Positions 7,621 to 16,794 of a DNA stretch of 57,217 bases are shown one piece after another (the first letter of the stretch is position 1; each line of letters starts with the position of its first letter). This stretch comes from Lachnospiraceae bacterium. Lineage in GTDB: Bacteria > Bacillota > Clostridia > Lachnospirales > Lachnospiraceae. A program made the translations under genes and the position numbers. Below the pieces are notes generated by a model. It made no database searches, was not told the origin of the DNA, and worked only from the letters and a program-made list of their open reading frames with translations. The stretch is taken from positions 1 through 57,217 of the forward strand of contig QXWW01000026.1 in NCBI GenBank assembly GCA_009911185.1, written 5' to 3'.

Positions 7621-10130
7621 CAGCAAAAAAGCCTGCAGGAACAGAGGCGTTTGATAAACATTATGGAATTGGATATCAGGTAGGGCATGATGGTTTTTCA
7701 CCTTACAGCCGGGTGAATAAGTTGAGAAAGGTTTTTCTGGGGCGGAAATTTAATATTGATATTCAGAGGGCAAGGCTTATCACGCAGACATACAAAGAGC
7801 ATCCAGAACTTTCGGCAAAGCTGAAAACGGCGTATTCGCTGAAGAATATTCTGGAGCATGTGGAAATTGATTTGTATGAGGATGAGCTTTTGGCTGGCGA
7901 GCTGGCAGCTCCGGCAAAGGCGGCCCCGATTTATCCGGAGTTTTCCGCTGAATGGATCATAGACGAGCTGAGAAACCATCCATTTGACCAGAGAGCGCAC
8001 GATAAATTCTATATTACCGAAGAGGACAAAGAAGAATTATTAGAGCTGTTGGAATTTTGGCGCGGCAGGACAATTGCCGATGCTGTGGAGGCGAATCTCA
8101 CCGAAGATCAGAAAAAGGGATCTGAGATGGGCAAGAAAGTGTATATGACGAATCTGTATCATTTCGGCGGCGTGGGACATTTTGTGATGGACTACGAAAA
8201 ACTGCTGAAAGTAGGATATCAGGGACTGATTGCGCAAGCAGAAGCTTGTTATGCAGCCTTAGACCCGGCAGACGGTGAATATGCAGAAAAGAAAGAATTT
8301 TATGAAGCCATGCTGATAGAACTAAAGGCGGCATGCACCTATATCAGCCGTTATGCGGCATTGGCGGAGGCACGCAGTGAAGAGGAACAGAATCCTGCAA
8401 GAAAAGCGGAGCTGGAACAGATTGCGGCAAACTGCCGCCAGATTGCCAAAGGTCCGGCGCAAACCATGTGGCAGGCATTGCAGCTATGGCATTTTGCAAC
8501 CACAATTACGCTGATTGAATCTAACGGGCATTCGGTATCTTATGGAAGAATGGACCAGTGGCTGTATCCTTATTATAGAAGCGATATGGAGAACCATGTG
8601 ATTACAAAAGACTTTGCCCAGGAGTTGCTGGAATGCGCTTATGTAAAAATGGGAAATCCTTCTAAGCTGAAGGACAGAATGACAGTCGAAGTGCGCAACG
8701 GCAGAGGATGGGGCGGCGAGAGCCTTACCATCGGCGGTGTGGATGAAGAAGGAAGGGATGTAACTAATGACCTGACCTTTATGCTTCTGGAGGCTTCTGT
8801 GCATACCAGAATGATGAATCCATGGGTTTGCGTGAGGATGCACCGGAATACGCCGTATGAACTGCGGGTCAAGACAGTAGAGTGCATTCGTGCAGGTTAT
8901 GGACATCCCAAGATTTTTAATGACGAAGTGGCGGTTAAAGCCATGCAGAGAAAGGGAATGAGCCTTCCCCAGGCGAGAAATTATGCGGTGGTGGGCTGCG
9001 TGGAGCCGGATCTTCCAGGACAGGAATATGGCTATCACGATGCGGCCTACATAAATATTGCCAAAGTGATGGAACTGGCGTTAAATGGCGGACAGTGTAT
9101 TGACTGCAGCCCGAGCTGCCCAAGATATCAGGAATGCGCGGGAGCAGGCAGAAAATTAGGTCCCGATACAGGTTCTCTGCAGAATTTTCAGAGCATTGGG
9201 GAAGTTCTTGACAGCTTTCAAAGACAGATGCAGTTCTGGACGGATCAGATGTGCAGCGGGCTGAACCTGATAGACAATATACAGAGAGAGAAAAAGCCGC
9301 TGCCCTATGCTTCTGCATTCTTCGGCGGCTGTATGGAAAAAGGGAAAGATTTGGGAGAAGGGGGCGCAAATTATAACTTTACCGGTCCGCAGGCAAGCGG
9401 AATAGGAACCTGCGCAGATATTCTCTCCACTATTAAGCAGCTTGTATTTGATGAGAAACGTTATACTGGGAAGGAATTACTGCAGGCGGTTCGGGATAAC
9501 TGGGAAGGTCATGATGTCTTATATGCTTTGGTAAACAGCAGCAAGGTGCATCATTATGGGAATGACGATGATTATGCCGATGATCTGTTTAAAGAGGTGT
9601 TTGAGTGTTATTGCCGCAATATTACCGGCAGAAAAAATCCCCGCGGCGGGTATTTCTGCCCGGGCGTCTATACCGTAAATGCAAATGTAGGCCTGGGGCT
9701 TGGCCTGGGAGCGTCTCTGGATGGCAGAAAGAGCGGGGAGCCAATTTCAGATAATATGGGACCGGTGCATACCCACGCTGCGTCTCATGATATCAGCGGT
9801 CCCACGGCAATTGCAAATTCCGTGACTAAGGCGGACCACAGCCTGGCAACAAACGGTACGCTTTTGAATTGGAAATTTCCGCCAGAGTGTGTCGCCGGGG
9901 TAGAGGGCAGAGAAAATCTGGTCGGTTTTATCAGTACATATTTGGAGAAAGGCGGTATGCACTGCCAGTTTAATATTATGAGCAATGAGATGATGAAGGC
10001 GGCGATGAAAACGCCGGAGGAGTATAGAGATATGCTGGTAAGGGTAGCGGGCTACAGCGCCTATTTTGTAGAATTGGGTAAGCCGTTGCAGATGGATCTG
10101 ATCCGCCGGACAGAGCTGGCTTTTTCCTGA
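7617..10130 (+). CDS. Glycyl-radical enzyme, diol-dehydratase-like (substrate uncertain)
   Basis: This 837-residue glycyl-radical enzyme has its radical glycine at residue 812 (RVAGYSAYF) and thiyl cysteine at 461 in GCVEP, with the catalytic glutamate at 463. C-x-E excludes pyruvate formate-lyase, which has two adjacent cysteines. His188 (GVGHFVMDY) and Asp475 (YHDAA, 14 residues after the cysteine) match the substrate-contacting His and Asp of glycerol and propanediol dehydratases, so removal of water from a vicinal diol is plausible. The divergent sulfonate importer raises a sulfonated substrate such as 2,3-dihydroxypropane-1-sulfonate. That is inference. A C-S lyase acting on isethionate is the main alternative, but the residues fit a dehydratase better. 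No aldehyde reductase or dehydrogenase, and no microcompartment shell gene, is nearby. Confidence 0.88.
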   Translation: MTAKKPAGTEAFDKHYGIGYQVGHDGFSPYSRVNKLRKVFLGRKFNIDIQRARLITQTYKEHPELSAKLKTAYSLKNILEHVEIDLYEDELLAGELAAPAKAAPIYPEFSAEWIIDELRNHPFDQRAHDKFYITEEDKEELLELLEFWRGRTIADAVEANLTEDQKKGSEMGKKVYMTNLYHFGGVGHFVMDYEKLLKVGYQGLIAQAEACYAALDPADGEYAEKKEFYEAMLIELKAACTYISRYAALAEARSEEEQNPARKAELEQIAANCRQIAKGPAQTMWQALQLWHFATTITLIESNGHSVSYGRMDQWLYPYYRSDMENHVITKDFAQELLECAYVKMGNPSKLKDRMTVEVRNGRGWGGESLTIGGVDEEGRDVTNDLTFMLLEASVHTRMMNPWVCVRMHRNTPYELRVKTVECIRAGYGHPKIFNDEVAVKAMQRKGMSLPQARNYAVVGCVEPDLPGQEYGYHDAAYINIAKVMELALNGGQCIDCSPSCPRYQECAGAGRKLGPDTGSLQNFQSIGEVLDSFQRQMQFWTDQMCSGLNLIDNIQREKKPLPYASAFFGGCMEKGKDLGEGGANYNFTGPQASGIGTCADILSTIKQLVFDEKRYTGKELLQAVRDNWEGHDVLYALVNSSKVHHYGNDDDYADDLFKEVFECYCRNITGRKNPRGGYFCPGVYTVNANVGLGLGLGASLDGRKSGEPISDNMGPVHTHAASHDISGPTAIANSVTKADHSLATNGTLLNWKFPPECVAGVEGRENLVGFISTYLEKGGMHCQFNIMSNEMMKAAMKTPEEYRDMLVRVAGYSAYFVELGKPLQMDLIRRTELAFS

Positions 10131-10154
10131 TAAAGAATAAGCACCAAATTTTAC

Positions 10155-10186
10155 GAGCCGGGAATCTGAAAACAGATTCCCGGCTC
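10155..10186. terminator. Hairpin between convergent genes
   Basis: A perfect 14-bp stem, GAGCCGGGAATCTG with its complement and an AAAA loop, lies between the convergent glycyl-radical enzyme and CoA-transferase genes. Neither flank has a strong T-tract. It probably serves both directions. Confidence 0.7.
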
Positions 10187-10220
10187 AGTGTTACTATGAA
10201 AGCCTTAAACTTTTTGGATG

Positions 10221-11561
10221 CTATTTATTGCTTCTTCTCCAGATATGCATTTTTTCAGCTTCTTTGATCAGCTCATCCCGGAAATCAGGGTGCGCTACAG
10301 AAATGATAGCCTCGCATTTCTGCCATGCAGATAAGCCCTTTAGGTTTACTTTGCCGTATTCGGTCACCAGATAGTGGATATTGGCGCGGGTGTCGGTGAC
10401 AATGGAACCAGGGTGCAGGGTAGGCAGGATTCTTGATTTCAATTCACCGTCTTTAGTTTTAAAAGTGGAAGAGCAGCAGATAAAGCTCTTGCCTCCGTTG
10501 GAGAGATAAGCGCCAAGTACGAAATCAAGCTGTCCGCCGGCGCCGCTGATGTGTTTGGTTCCGGAGCTTTCCGAGCTGACCTGACCGAACAGATCGATAT
10601 CTACAGCGTTGTTGATGGACATAAAATTATCCAGTGCAGAGATGGAGCGGATATCGTTGGTGTAGCTGACCGGGGCGCTCATCAGCTCAGGGTTTTCGTC
10701 CAGATAGTCGTACATTTTCTTGGTTCCGGCGCCAAAAGCATAAGCCTGGCGGAAACGGTCAATATTTTTCTTAGAGCCGTTGATTTTTCCGGCTTTTGCA
10801 ATGTCTACAAAGGCGTCTACGTACATTTCCGTGTGGACGCCTAAATCTTTGAGGTCAGATTCGGCGATGAGGGATCCCACAGCGTTGGGCATACCGCCAA
10901 TTCCAAGCTGGAGACAGGCGCCGTTGGGGATTTCTTCCACAATCAGTTTCGCAACGGCTTTATCTACTTCCGTAGCGGCGCCGCCTCCGCCAAGTTCACC
11001 GATTGGAGCATTGTCGCCCTCTACAATAAAGTCTACCTGAGAAATATGTACGCCGTTTTCAAAGCCCCCTAAACATCTGGGCATATTTTCATTTACTTCC
11101 ACGATAATTTTTGCGGACGTCTCGCAGACAGCGGCGAGATGGGAAGCATTGGGGCCAAAGTTAAAAAATCCGTGCTTGTCCATTGGAGATACCTGAAACA
11201 TTGCCACGTTGTCTTTGGTGTCAGATTCCCGATAATAACGGGGCAGCTCTGAATAACGGATCGGAGCATAGTATGCACATCCACGGCTGATAAGTTTACG
11301 TTCTAAGCCGGACATATGCCAGGAATTCCAGGTGAAATGTTCACCGGCGTCCTCTCGTTCAAAAACAGCAAGCGGTTTTAAGAGAATACCGCCTCTTAAA
11401 TTTACATCCTTTAATTCGTCCGTACGTTTTGCAAGTGCTTTGTCCAATACGTCAGCAGTGCCGTTGCACCAGCCGTAATCCACCCAGTCGCCGGATTTGA
11501 TAACCTTGACGGCTTCGTCAGCAGAGACAAGTTTCTGCTGATATTCCTTTGTATAATCCAT
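10221..11561 (-). CDS. Butyryl-CoA:acetate CoA-transferase-like enzyme
   Basis: This 446-residue family I CoA-transferase belongs to the acetyl-CoA hydrolase/transferase group. The catalytic glutamate is residue 245 in GVHTEM, and the glycine-rich CoA loop is seen in [19 protein letters not shown]. The opening [21 protein letters not shown] and the ending [12 protein letters not shown] resemble the butyryl-CoA:acetate CoA-transferase of gut butyrate producers, which makes butyrate and acetyl-CoA in the last step of fermentation. 4-Hydroxybutyrate or propionate CoA-transferase activity cannot be excluded. It is a single gene, convergent with the glycyl-radical operon, so a shared pathway is not implied. 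A GGGAGG site precedes the ATG. Confidence 0.85.
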   Translation of the reverse strand: MDYTKEYQQKLVSADEAVKVIKSGDWVDYGWCNGTADVLDKALAKRTDELKDVNLRGGILLKPLAVFEREDAGEHFTWNSWHMSGLERKLISRGCAYYAPIRYSELPRYYRESDTKDNVAMFQVSPMDKHGFFNFGPNASHLAAVCETSAKIIVEVNENMPRCLGGFENGVHISQVDFIVEGDNAPIGELGGGGAATEVDKAVAKLIVEEIPNGACLQLGIGGMPNAVGSLIAESDLKDLGVHTEMYVDAFVDIAKAGKINGSKKNIDRFRQAYAFGAGTKKMYDYLDENPELMSAPVSYTNDIRSISALDNFMSINNAVDIDLFGQVSSESSGTKHISGAGGQLDFVLGAYLSNGGKSFICCSSTFKTKDGELKSRILPTLHPGSIVTDTRANIHYLVTEYGKVNLKGLSAWQKCEAIISVAHPDFRDELIKEAEKMHIWRRSNK

Positions 11562-11856
11562 GTTAAAACCTCCCTGAGATTAAAATTAAGATTGTTAAAT
11601 CTGTAACATATGTTCATCTTATCATTTTTCGGGTTTAGGGTCAATAAGCGCGGCTGCATAATTGTGGAAAAATACCGTTATCTTCACAAGTCCTCTGTGA
11701 AGGTAACGTCATATGCCCCAATACTATATTGGCCGGAGAGCGGACAATAGCAAAATATTATTGAGTAATCGCAAAAAAGTAGATTTAGCAGTAGAAGAAT
11801 AAAAAGATTTGTACTATAATAAAAAAGGATTTTAAACAGATATGGAGGAGATACAC

Positions 11857-12537
11857 ATGAGATATGAAGTATTAGGCGACACCATGCCGGCGGTAGAAGT
11901 TGTTTTTGACATAGCAGGAGAGAGTATGTATACCCAGTCTGGCGGAATGGCGTGGATGAGCGAAGGAATTGCCATGGATTCTAATATGAGAGGCGGTTTG
12001 GGCAAAAGTATTGGCAGAATGTTTTCCGGGGAGTCCTTGTTTATGGCGACATATAAGGCGGAAAAACCGGGAGCCATGATTGCGTTTGCCTCTACGGTTG
12101 CAGGCGAAGTACTTCCGATAGACGTGGGAGTTACCGGGGGAATGATCTGTCAGAAAGGCGCATTTTTATGTGCCCAGGAGAGCGTGACATTGAGCGTTGC
12201 CTTGACGAAGAAGCTTTCGGCGGGGTTGTTTGGCGGGGAAGGCTTTATCCTGCAGGATATCTCTGGTACGGGAATGGTTTTTCTGGAAATTGACGGTAAT
12301 AAGGTGGAAAAGAATCTTGCGCCCGGAGAAGTGATTAAGGTAGATACCGGAAATGTAGTTGCTTTTGAAAAATCAGTGAAATATGAGGTTGAGACGGTGA
12401 AGGGGCTGAAAAATATATTTTTCGGCGGAGAAGGATTGTTCCTGACAAAGCTTACCGGGCCGGGAAGGGTTATTTTGCAGACACAGAACTTTAACGAATT
12501 TGCAGGAAGAATCATTAAGATGGTTCCAAGCAGATAG
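11857..12537 (+). CDS. AIM24 / TIGR00266 family protein
   Basis: This 226-residue, mostly beta-strand protein has the repeated glycine-rich pattern of the AIM24 (TIGR00266) family: ESMYTQSGGMAWM near the start, then GGEGFILQDISGTGMVFLE and FFGGEGLFLTKLTGPGRVILQ. The biochemical function in bacteria is unknown. The fold is a double-stranded beta helix. I chose the ATG at 11857 because GGAGG lies 6 nt upstream; an in-frame ATG at 11842 would include that ribosome site. A TATAAT at 11815-11820 is a likely -10 box. The gene stands alone between the CoA-transferase and the tRNA cluster. Confidence 0.85.
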   Translation: MRYEVLGDTMPAVEVVFDIAGESMYTQSGGMAWMSEGIAMDSNMRGGLGKSIGRMFSGESLFMATYKAEKPGAMIAFASTVAGEVLPIDVGVTGGMICQKGAFLCAQESVTLSVALTKKLSAGLFGGEGFILQDISGTGMVFLEIDGNKVEKNLAPGEVIKVDTGNVVAFEKSVKYEVETVKGLKNIFFGGEGLFLTKLTGPGRVILQTQNFNEFAGRIIKMVPSR

Positions 12538-12556
12538 AAAAAAATAGAAAAAGGTA

Positions 12557-12585
12557 TTGACAAACACCGTATATATGTGTAAAAT
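12557..12585 (+). promoter_or_regulatory. tRNA cluster promoter
   Basis: TTGACA at 12557-12562 and TAAAAT at 12580-12585 are separated by 17 bp. The tRNA-Phe gene begins 25 bp after the -10 box. This is a near-consensus housekeeping promoter. Confidence 0.8.
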
Positions 12586-12609
12586 GATATCGTTGCTGAA
12601 GCGCAGCGA

Positions 12610-12682
<73 letters not shown>

Positions 12683-12702
12683 TTGCACTGTAAGGTGTTT
12701 GC

Positions 12703-12773
12703 GCGGGTGTAGTTCAATGGTAGAACACCAGCCTTCCAAGCTGGATACGTGGGTTCGATTCCCATCACCCGCT
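12703..12773 (+). tRNA. tRNA-Gly (TCC)
   Basis: The 71-nt cloverleaf has acceptor GCGGGTG/CACCCGC, anticodon stem CCAGC/GCTGG with TCC in the loop, and T-arm GGGTTCGATTCCC. The discriminator is T and CCA is not encoded. It is the middle gene of the three-tRNA transcript. Confidence 0.96.
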
Positions 12774-12777
12774 TTAT

Positions 12778-12850
12778 GCGATAGTGGCGTAGTTGGTAAC
12801 GCGCGACCTTGCCAAGGTCGAGACCGCGGGTTCGAGCCCCGTCTATCGCT
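12778..12850 (+). tRNA. tRNA-Gly (GCC)
   Basis: The 73-nt cloverleaf has acceptor GCGATAG/CTATCGC, anticodon stem CGACC/GGTCG with GCC in the loop, and T-arm GGGTTCGAGCCCC. The discriminator is T. It follows tRNA-Gly(TCC) after 4 nt, so the transcript supplies both glycine isoacceptors. Confidence 0.95.
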
Positions 12851-12861
12851 CTCGATGGTAA

Positions 12862-12909
12862 GAGCTGTAAACTAGGATTCCTCAGGAATCGGGAGTTTAC
12901 AGCTTTTTT
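12862..12909 (+). terminator. Terminator of the tRNA transcript
   Basis: An AGCTGTAAACT/AGTTTACAGCT stem encloses a second GATTCC/GGAATC stem and is followed by a run of six T. Confidence 0.9.
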
Positions 12910-12916
12910 GTTCTGT

Positions 12917-13122
12917 AGGAAAGATCTTGTCATGCGGAGGCGTGAAAGCTAACCGTCCTAAGGCATCCTCCGGGCAGGTCCGGTACCCATAGGACAAATC
13001 TGCACGCGGCACGGGAAATCGTCCAGGGTCACTGTTTCACTTCGGTCCGTGCTAAACGGGCATCCACTGGACTCCGACGTCCTTATGAAGGAGGGATTTC
13101 GGGAGTTGAAGCAGACTTGTCC
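12917..13122 (+). ncRNA. Candidate structured non-coding RNA / dispersed repeat
   Basis: This GC-rich, stop-riddled island lies between the tRNA terminator and a GGDEF gene. Possible helices are CGGAGG (12935) with CCTCCG (12967); a long-range pair GGACAAATCTGC (12992) with GCAGACTTGTCC (13111); and inside it GCACGG (13009) with CCGTGC (13047), interleaved with GTCCAG (13021) and CTGGAC (13067). The last two together form a pseudoknot. The first 30 nt (TAGGAAAGATCTTGTCATGC...) closely resemble those of the intergenic sequence at 22114. I do not recognise a named RNA family. It is not a c-di-GMP riboswitch of either known class as far as I can see. Confidence 0.5.
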
Positions 13123-13229
13123 GTTTTATTTATGTTTCAATATATTACTGTGGCGGCAAGTAAAACGGAATAATGAAATTTTCGCTTATAAATATTCAGA
13201 ACCTATTTCGGAAAAATGTTTTATTTTTA

Positions 13230-13258
13230 TTGAAAATATGTTAAAATAAAATTTATAA
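13230..13258 (+). promoter_or_regulatory. Promoter for the GGDEF-HD-GYP genes
   Basis: TTGAAA at 13230-13235 and TTATAA at 13253-13258 have a 17-bp spacer. They lie 43 bp upstream of the GTG start, after the structured island. Confidence 0.55.
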
Positions 13259-13300
13259 CATTTCGTATTCGATATATCTGTATCGCAAAGGAGACAGTCA

Positions 13301-14986
13301 GTGAAAATTTTAAAAATACACCTGATAGAAATAGCCGCCGTGCTTTTGTTTGTTTTATTAGCGCTGGTGTTTTGCAGTAACGGCAGAGAAGCGCCGAATA
13401 TGACAGAGAATATATGTTACGATAATAATTGGACGCTTGTGACAGGAGGAGAAACGAAGCAGTATGAAACGCTTCCTGAGAAAGTGGATATATCTGGATA
13501 TGGACAGGAAGTGATTCTTCAAAAACGGTTGCCAGAGAAGCTTGATTTTGTAAATGCCATTGGTTTTTATACATCTCATCAGTTTGTGGAGGTGTATGTA
13601 GATGGAGAGAAAGTCTATGAAAAAAAGGTTTCTGAGAAGAGTAACAGCAGAACGCCGGGAAACTGCTGGAATTTTGTACAGATTTGGAATGGATATTCGG
13701 GGAAGCTTTTGGAAATACATATTCAGAATTGTTATGACTGGGACTATGTGAAAGTGCCTGAATTTGTCTGTGGGCTGCAGACAGAAATTGTCATGGATAT
13801 TATCAAGGACAAATTTATATCCTTTACAGTCAGCTATATAGTGCTTGCTATGGGGTTGATGCTGGTGATTGGATGGGTTGCACTGGGAAGGAAAATGTAT
13901 TTGCATAAAGGGATTCCGTGGCTGGGATTATTTGCAATGCATTTTGCAGTCTGGTCTGCTTTTGAGACGCAGATACCAATGATTATGTTTGGAAGAGAGC
14001 TTTTGTTCAGTCAGGTTACCATTCTCAGTTTAAAGCTGATGCCCCTTCCAATCATCTATTTTATGAAAGTGGCATATTTTAGGGAAGAATGCCGTCTGTT
14101 GAGCATTCTTGCAGTATTAAGCGAATTGGATGTGGCCGTTAGTTTGACGGCGCAATTTTTAGGATGGTTTGATTTGCGCCAGACCCTGTTCGTAACGCAT
14201 ATCATAGGGATATCTGTTGCCGCCGTAGCAGTGGTGATGGGAGTGCAGTATGTGGTTAAGAAGGGAAAAAAGGAAGTAAAGACCAGAGGCGGTCTATGGA
14301 AGAATGCCGTCTGCATCGCGGTTGTTGGAGTCTGTGTTATATTAGACGCCGTCAATTACTATTACAGATTCCATGACGATGTGGCATACTTTTCCAGAAT
14401 CGCATGTCTGATTTATGTGGTGGTATTGGCAGGGCAATTTCTGAGCGATTCCGTGAAGCTGATTCAGGTGGGAAAAGAAGCAGAAGCTATTTTAGAAGAA
14501 GCCGAACTGGATGGACTGACTCTTTTGAAGAACCGCAGAAGTTTTGAACAGGAATTGCATCAGATCAATAAAGGAGAATTTCGTAAATACGGCGTAGTCA
14601 TGTTTGACCTGAATAATTTGAAAATGATGAATGATCTGTATGGGCATGGCATGGGGGACTGTTATATTATTACAGGAAGTGAGATTATTCGGGATGTATT
14701 TGGAGATTTAGGAGAGATTTACCGGATTGGCGGAGATGAATTTTGTTTGATTTCCGACAGTATAACGGAAGAAATTTATGAACAAAAGCGAATACAGATG
14801 TGTGACTGGCTGGCAAATCTGCAGGGGACTCAGGTGAAAGACTTTATGCAGATTGCTTCCGGTTTTGCAAAATACAGCCGCGGTACGGATATGAATCTTC
14901 AGGACACCGTAGGGCGGGCAGATGAACGAATGTATCAGTGCAAGCGGGCGCAGAAGGAAGCCAAAAATAACAGTGGCAAAGTATAA
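13301..14986 (+). CDS. Membrane diguanylate cyclase (GGDEF)
   Basis: This 561-residue protein starts at a GTG with AAAGGAG 9 nt upstream. It has one N-terminal membrane segment, an extracytoplasmic region to about residue 165 that resembles a jelly-roll 7TMR-DISM sensor, seven or so membrane segments to about 385, a short coiled linker, and a GGDEF domain. The active-site motif is intact (RIGGDEF, GGDEF at 477-481), so it should make cyclic di-GMP from two GTP. No RxxD inhibitory site lies five residues before GGDEF, so product feedback is probably absent. The gene is 17 bp upstream of an HD-GYP phosphodiesterase gene, so synthesis and breakdown are encoded together. Confidence 0.9.
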   Translation: MKILKIHLIEIAAVLLFVLLALVFCSNGREAPNMTENICYDNNWTLVTGGETKQYETLPEKVDISGYGQEVILQKRLPEKLDFVNAIGFYTSHQFVEVYVDGEKVYEKKVSEKSNSRTPGNCWNFVQIWNGYSGKLLEIHIQNCYDWDYVKVPEFVCGLQTEIVMDIIKDKFISFTVSYIVLAMGLMLVIGWVALGRKMYLHKGIPWLGLFAMHFAVWSAFETQIPMIMFGRELLFSQVTILSLKLMPLPIIYFMKVAYFREECRLLSILAVLSELDVAVSLTAQFLGWFDLRQTLFVTHIIGISVAAVAVVMGVQYVVKKGKKEVKTRGGLWKNAVCIAVVGVCVILDAVNYYYRFHDDVAYFSRIACLIYVVVLAGQFLSDSVKLIQVGKEAEAILEEAELDGLTLLKNRRSFEQELHQINKGEFRKYGVVMFDLNNLKMMNDLYGHGMGDCYIITGSEIIRDVFGDLGEIYRIGGDEFCLISDSITEEIYEQKRIQMCDWLANLQGTQVKDFMQIASGFAKYSRGTDMNLQDTVGRADERMYQCKRAQKEAKNNSGKV

Positions 14987-15003
14987 ACAGGAGGTAGCGG
15001 AAG

Positions 15004-16047
15004 ATGCGTTATATGCCTATGGCGAAAGTAGAAACGGGGATGACCCTGGGGCAGGATATTTATAATGGAGAAGGGCGTCTGATTTTAGGAAAACATTTAA
15101 TACTGAATCATGACAATCTTCAGGAACTGCTCAAGCTGGGGTTTCCTGGAATTTATATTGATGATGAATTTACAGAAGATTTGATGGTTACCCATGTAAT
15201 CCGTCCAGAAGTAAAGCGGGAAGCGTTGAAGATGGTTCATGATCTGTTTCTGGACAATAAAAATCTTCCAATGGAGCAGAAGAATCTTCAGGAAGTTGTC
15301 ATGAACGTGATGGAAGAAGTACTGAACAACGGCGATGTAATGTGTAACATGCTGGATATTAAGACGTATGACGATTACGTATATTTCCATTCTGTAAATG
15401 TGGCGGTATTGTCCACTATGATTGGGGCTGCCTGCAACTTGAATAAAGAGGAGCTTGACATTTTAACGACGTCGGCGCTGCTTCACGATGTAGGAAAGCG
15501 GTTTGTAGAGGAGGATGTACTGAATGTACGCCGTGCGCTTACTGAGGTAGAACGGATTATGATTGTGCAGCATCCCAAGCTGGGATATGATTTTCTGAAA
15601 GAGAATTTTGATTTCCTGCCGGAAGTGTATGAAAGTGTGCTGGAGCATCATGAGTGGTATAATGGATGCGGTTATCCTATGCGCAGGTCTGGAACAGAGA
15701 TTCCTCTTTATGCCAGAATCATCAAGCTTGCGGATGTATATGATGCGCTTACCTCCAAGTTGCCGTATCATGAACCGGTTTCACCCTCTGAGGCGGTGGA
15801 GTATATGATGGCGAACGCAGGAGCGGAGTTTGATCCGGAGCTTGTGGATATATTTATGCGCAAAATTGCTGTATACCCGGTAGGCTGTGAGGTAAGCCTG
15901 TCAGATGGAAGGACTGCCGTGGTAATGGAGAATTATAAAGAATTTATCTTAAGGCCCAAGGTCAAGATTATACCTACCGGAGAGGTGATTGATTTGAAAT
16001 CGGATGACGAGGCGAGGAATTTGACGATTCTGGAGCTGAATGTGTAG
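15004..16047 (+). CDS. HD-GYP cyclic di-GMP phosphodiesterase
   Basis: This 347-residue cytoplasmic protein has an N-terminal region of about 115 residues without a named domain, then an HD-GYP domain. Visible motifs are a histidine in YFHSVNVAVLS, the HD pair at residues 161-162 (LLHDVGK), QHPKLGYDFL, EHHEWYNGCGYP (GYP signature) and KLADVYDALTS. Such enzymes bind two or three metal ions and hydrolyse cyclic di-GMP. A C-terminal tail of about 60 residues (from VGCEVSLSDGR) forms a small beta domain seen in clostridial relatives. It is probably co-transcribed with the GGDEF gene and with the TetR gene that follows by 15 bp. Confidence 0.9.
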   Translation: MRYMPMAKVETGMTLGQDIYNGEGRLILGKHLILNHDNLQELLKLGFPGIYIDDEFTEDLMVTHVIRPEVKREALKMVHDLFLDNKNLPMEQKNLQEVVMNVMEEVLNNGDVMCNMLDIKTYDDYVYFHSVNVAVLSTMIGAACNLNKEELDILTTSALLHDVGKRFVEEDVLNVRRALTEVERIMIVQHPKLGYDFLKENFDFLPEVYESVLEHHEWYNGCGYPMRRSGTEIPLYARIIKLADVYDALTSKLPYHEPVSPSEAVEYMMANAGAEFDPELVDIFMRKIAVYPVGCEVSLSDGRTAVVMENYKEFILRPKVKIIPTGEVIDLKSDDEARNLTILELNV

Positions 16048-16062
16048 GCGGGATGTGAAGAA

Positions 16063-16626
16063 GTGGCAGGACAGAAAGAAAGGATAGATACGCTGCTGGC
16101 AGAGAGTTTTAAGGAACTTGCCTGCAGACAGCCGATTGAAAAGATTACCATTAAGGCGGTTACAGACAGGGCGGGGGTAATCCGCCCCACCTTTTACAAT
16201 CATTTTCAGGATAAGTATGAGTTGCTGGAATGGATTATACGCACGCAGATATTGGAACCTACCCGCCCGCTGATACATGCAGGGATGGTGGATGAAGCGT
16301 TGATGCTGATTTTTACTTCTATAAAGGCGGACGGAGAATTTTATGGCAGGGCGGTAAAACTGGAAGGGCAAAATTCTTTCGAAGAAATCTGCAAAAGTTG
16401 TATTGAGGACATATTGCTGGAAGTGATCGCCGGAAAGAGCCAGACAGGGAAGCGCAGACATTTCTGGCTGACGCCGGAATATATTGCCAAATATTATGCC
16501 CAGTCCATGAGTTTTGTAGTGGTAAACTGGATCAGAAGCGGTATGACAGTGGAACCCAGGGAGATTACAGATATCTATAACTATATGATCACACGTTCCA
16601 TGACAGAAGTCATAGAAGAGCTGTGA
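16063..16626 (+). CDS. TetR/AcrR-family regulator
   Basis: This 187-residue protein begins at GTG. Its N-terminal helix-turn-helix reads KITIKAVTDRAGVIRPTFYNHFQDKYELLEWI, the TetR pattern, and a larger ligand-binding helical domain follows. It is followed by a terminator, a possible operator and the MMPL exporter operon, which it probably controls. It also sits 15 bp after the HD-GYP gene and could be read from that transcript. The ligand is unknown. The start codon is uncertain because the ribosome site (GATGTGAAG) is weak. Confidence 0.88.
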   Translation: MAGQKERIDTLLAESFKELACRQPIEKITIKAVTDRAGVIRPTFYNHFQDKYELLEWIIRTQILEPTRPLIHAGMVDEALMLIFTSIKADGEFYGRAVKLEGQNSFEEICKSCIEDILLEVIAGKSQTGKRRHFWLTPEYIAKYYAQSMSFVVVNWIRSGMTVEPREITDIYNYMITRSMTEVIEEL

Positions 16627-16691
16627 CGGGGCAGGAGAATGCAGTTACAGATTTGCGAAAATGTATTTCCAGGATGACAGAAAATTAAAAA

Positions 16692-16751
16692 TGTATATTT
16701 GGCAAATACATGAAAAAGAGATTGAATATTCACTTATTCAGTCTTTTTTTT
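16692..16751 (+). promoter_or_regulatory. Candidate TetR operator and terminator
   Basis: ATGTATATTTGGCAAATACAT at 16692-16712 is a near-palindrome and may be the regulator's operator. It is followed by a stem (AGATTGAATA with TATTCAGTCT, 16720-16745) and a T-run, which would end the upstream transcript before the exporter gene at 16795. Confidence 0.6.
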
Positions 16752-16794
16752 TATACTCGTTTATGAAAATAATAGAAAAGAGGAGCGCGAAAGA

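Noticed and set aside
7617-10130. Pyruvate formate-lyase
   Set aside because: The active site has a single cysteine in C-x-E, with no adjacent second cysteine, and the encoded activase has an extra ferredoxin-like domain, both typical of dehydratase/lyase-type radical enzymes.
12917-13300. A c-di-GMP riboswitch in front of the GGDEF gene
   Set aside because: The region is structured, but I could not find the conserved core of either known c-di-GMP riboswitch class, and it resembles another intergenic repeat at 22114 instead.
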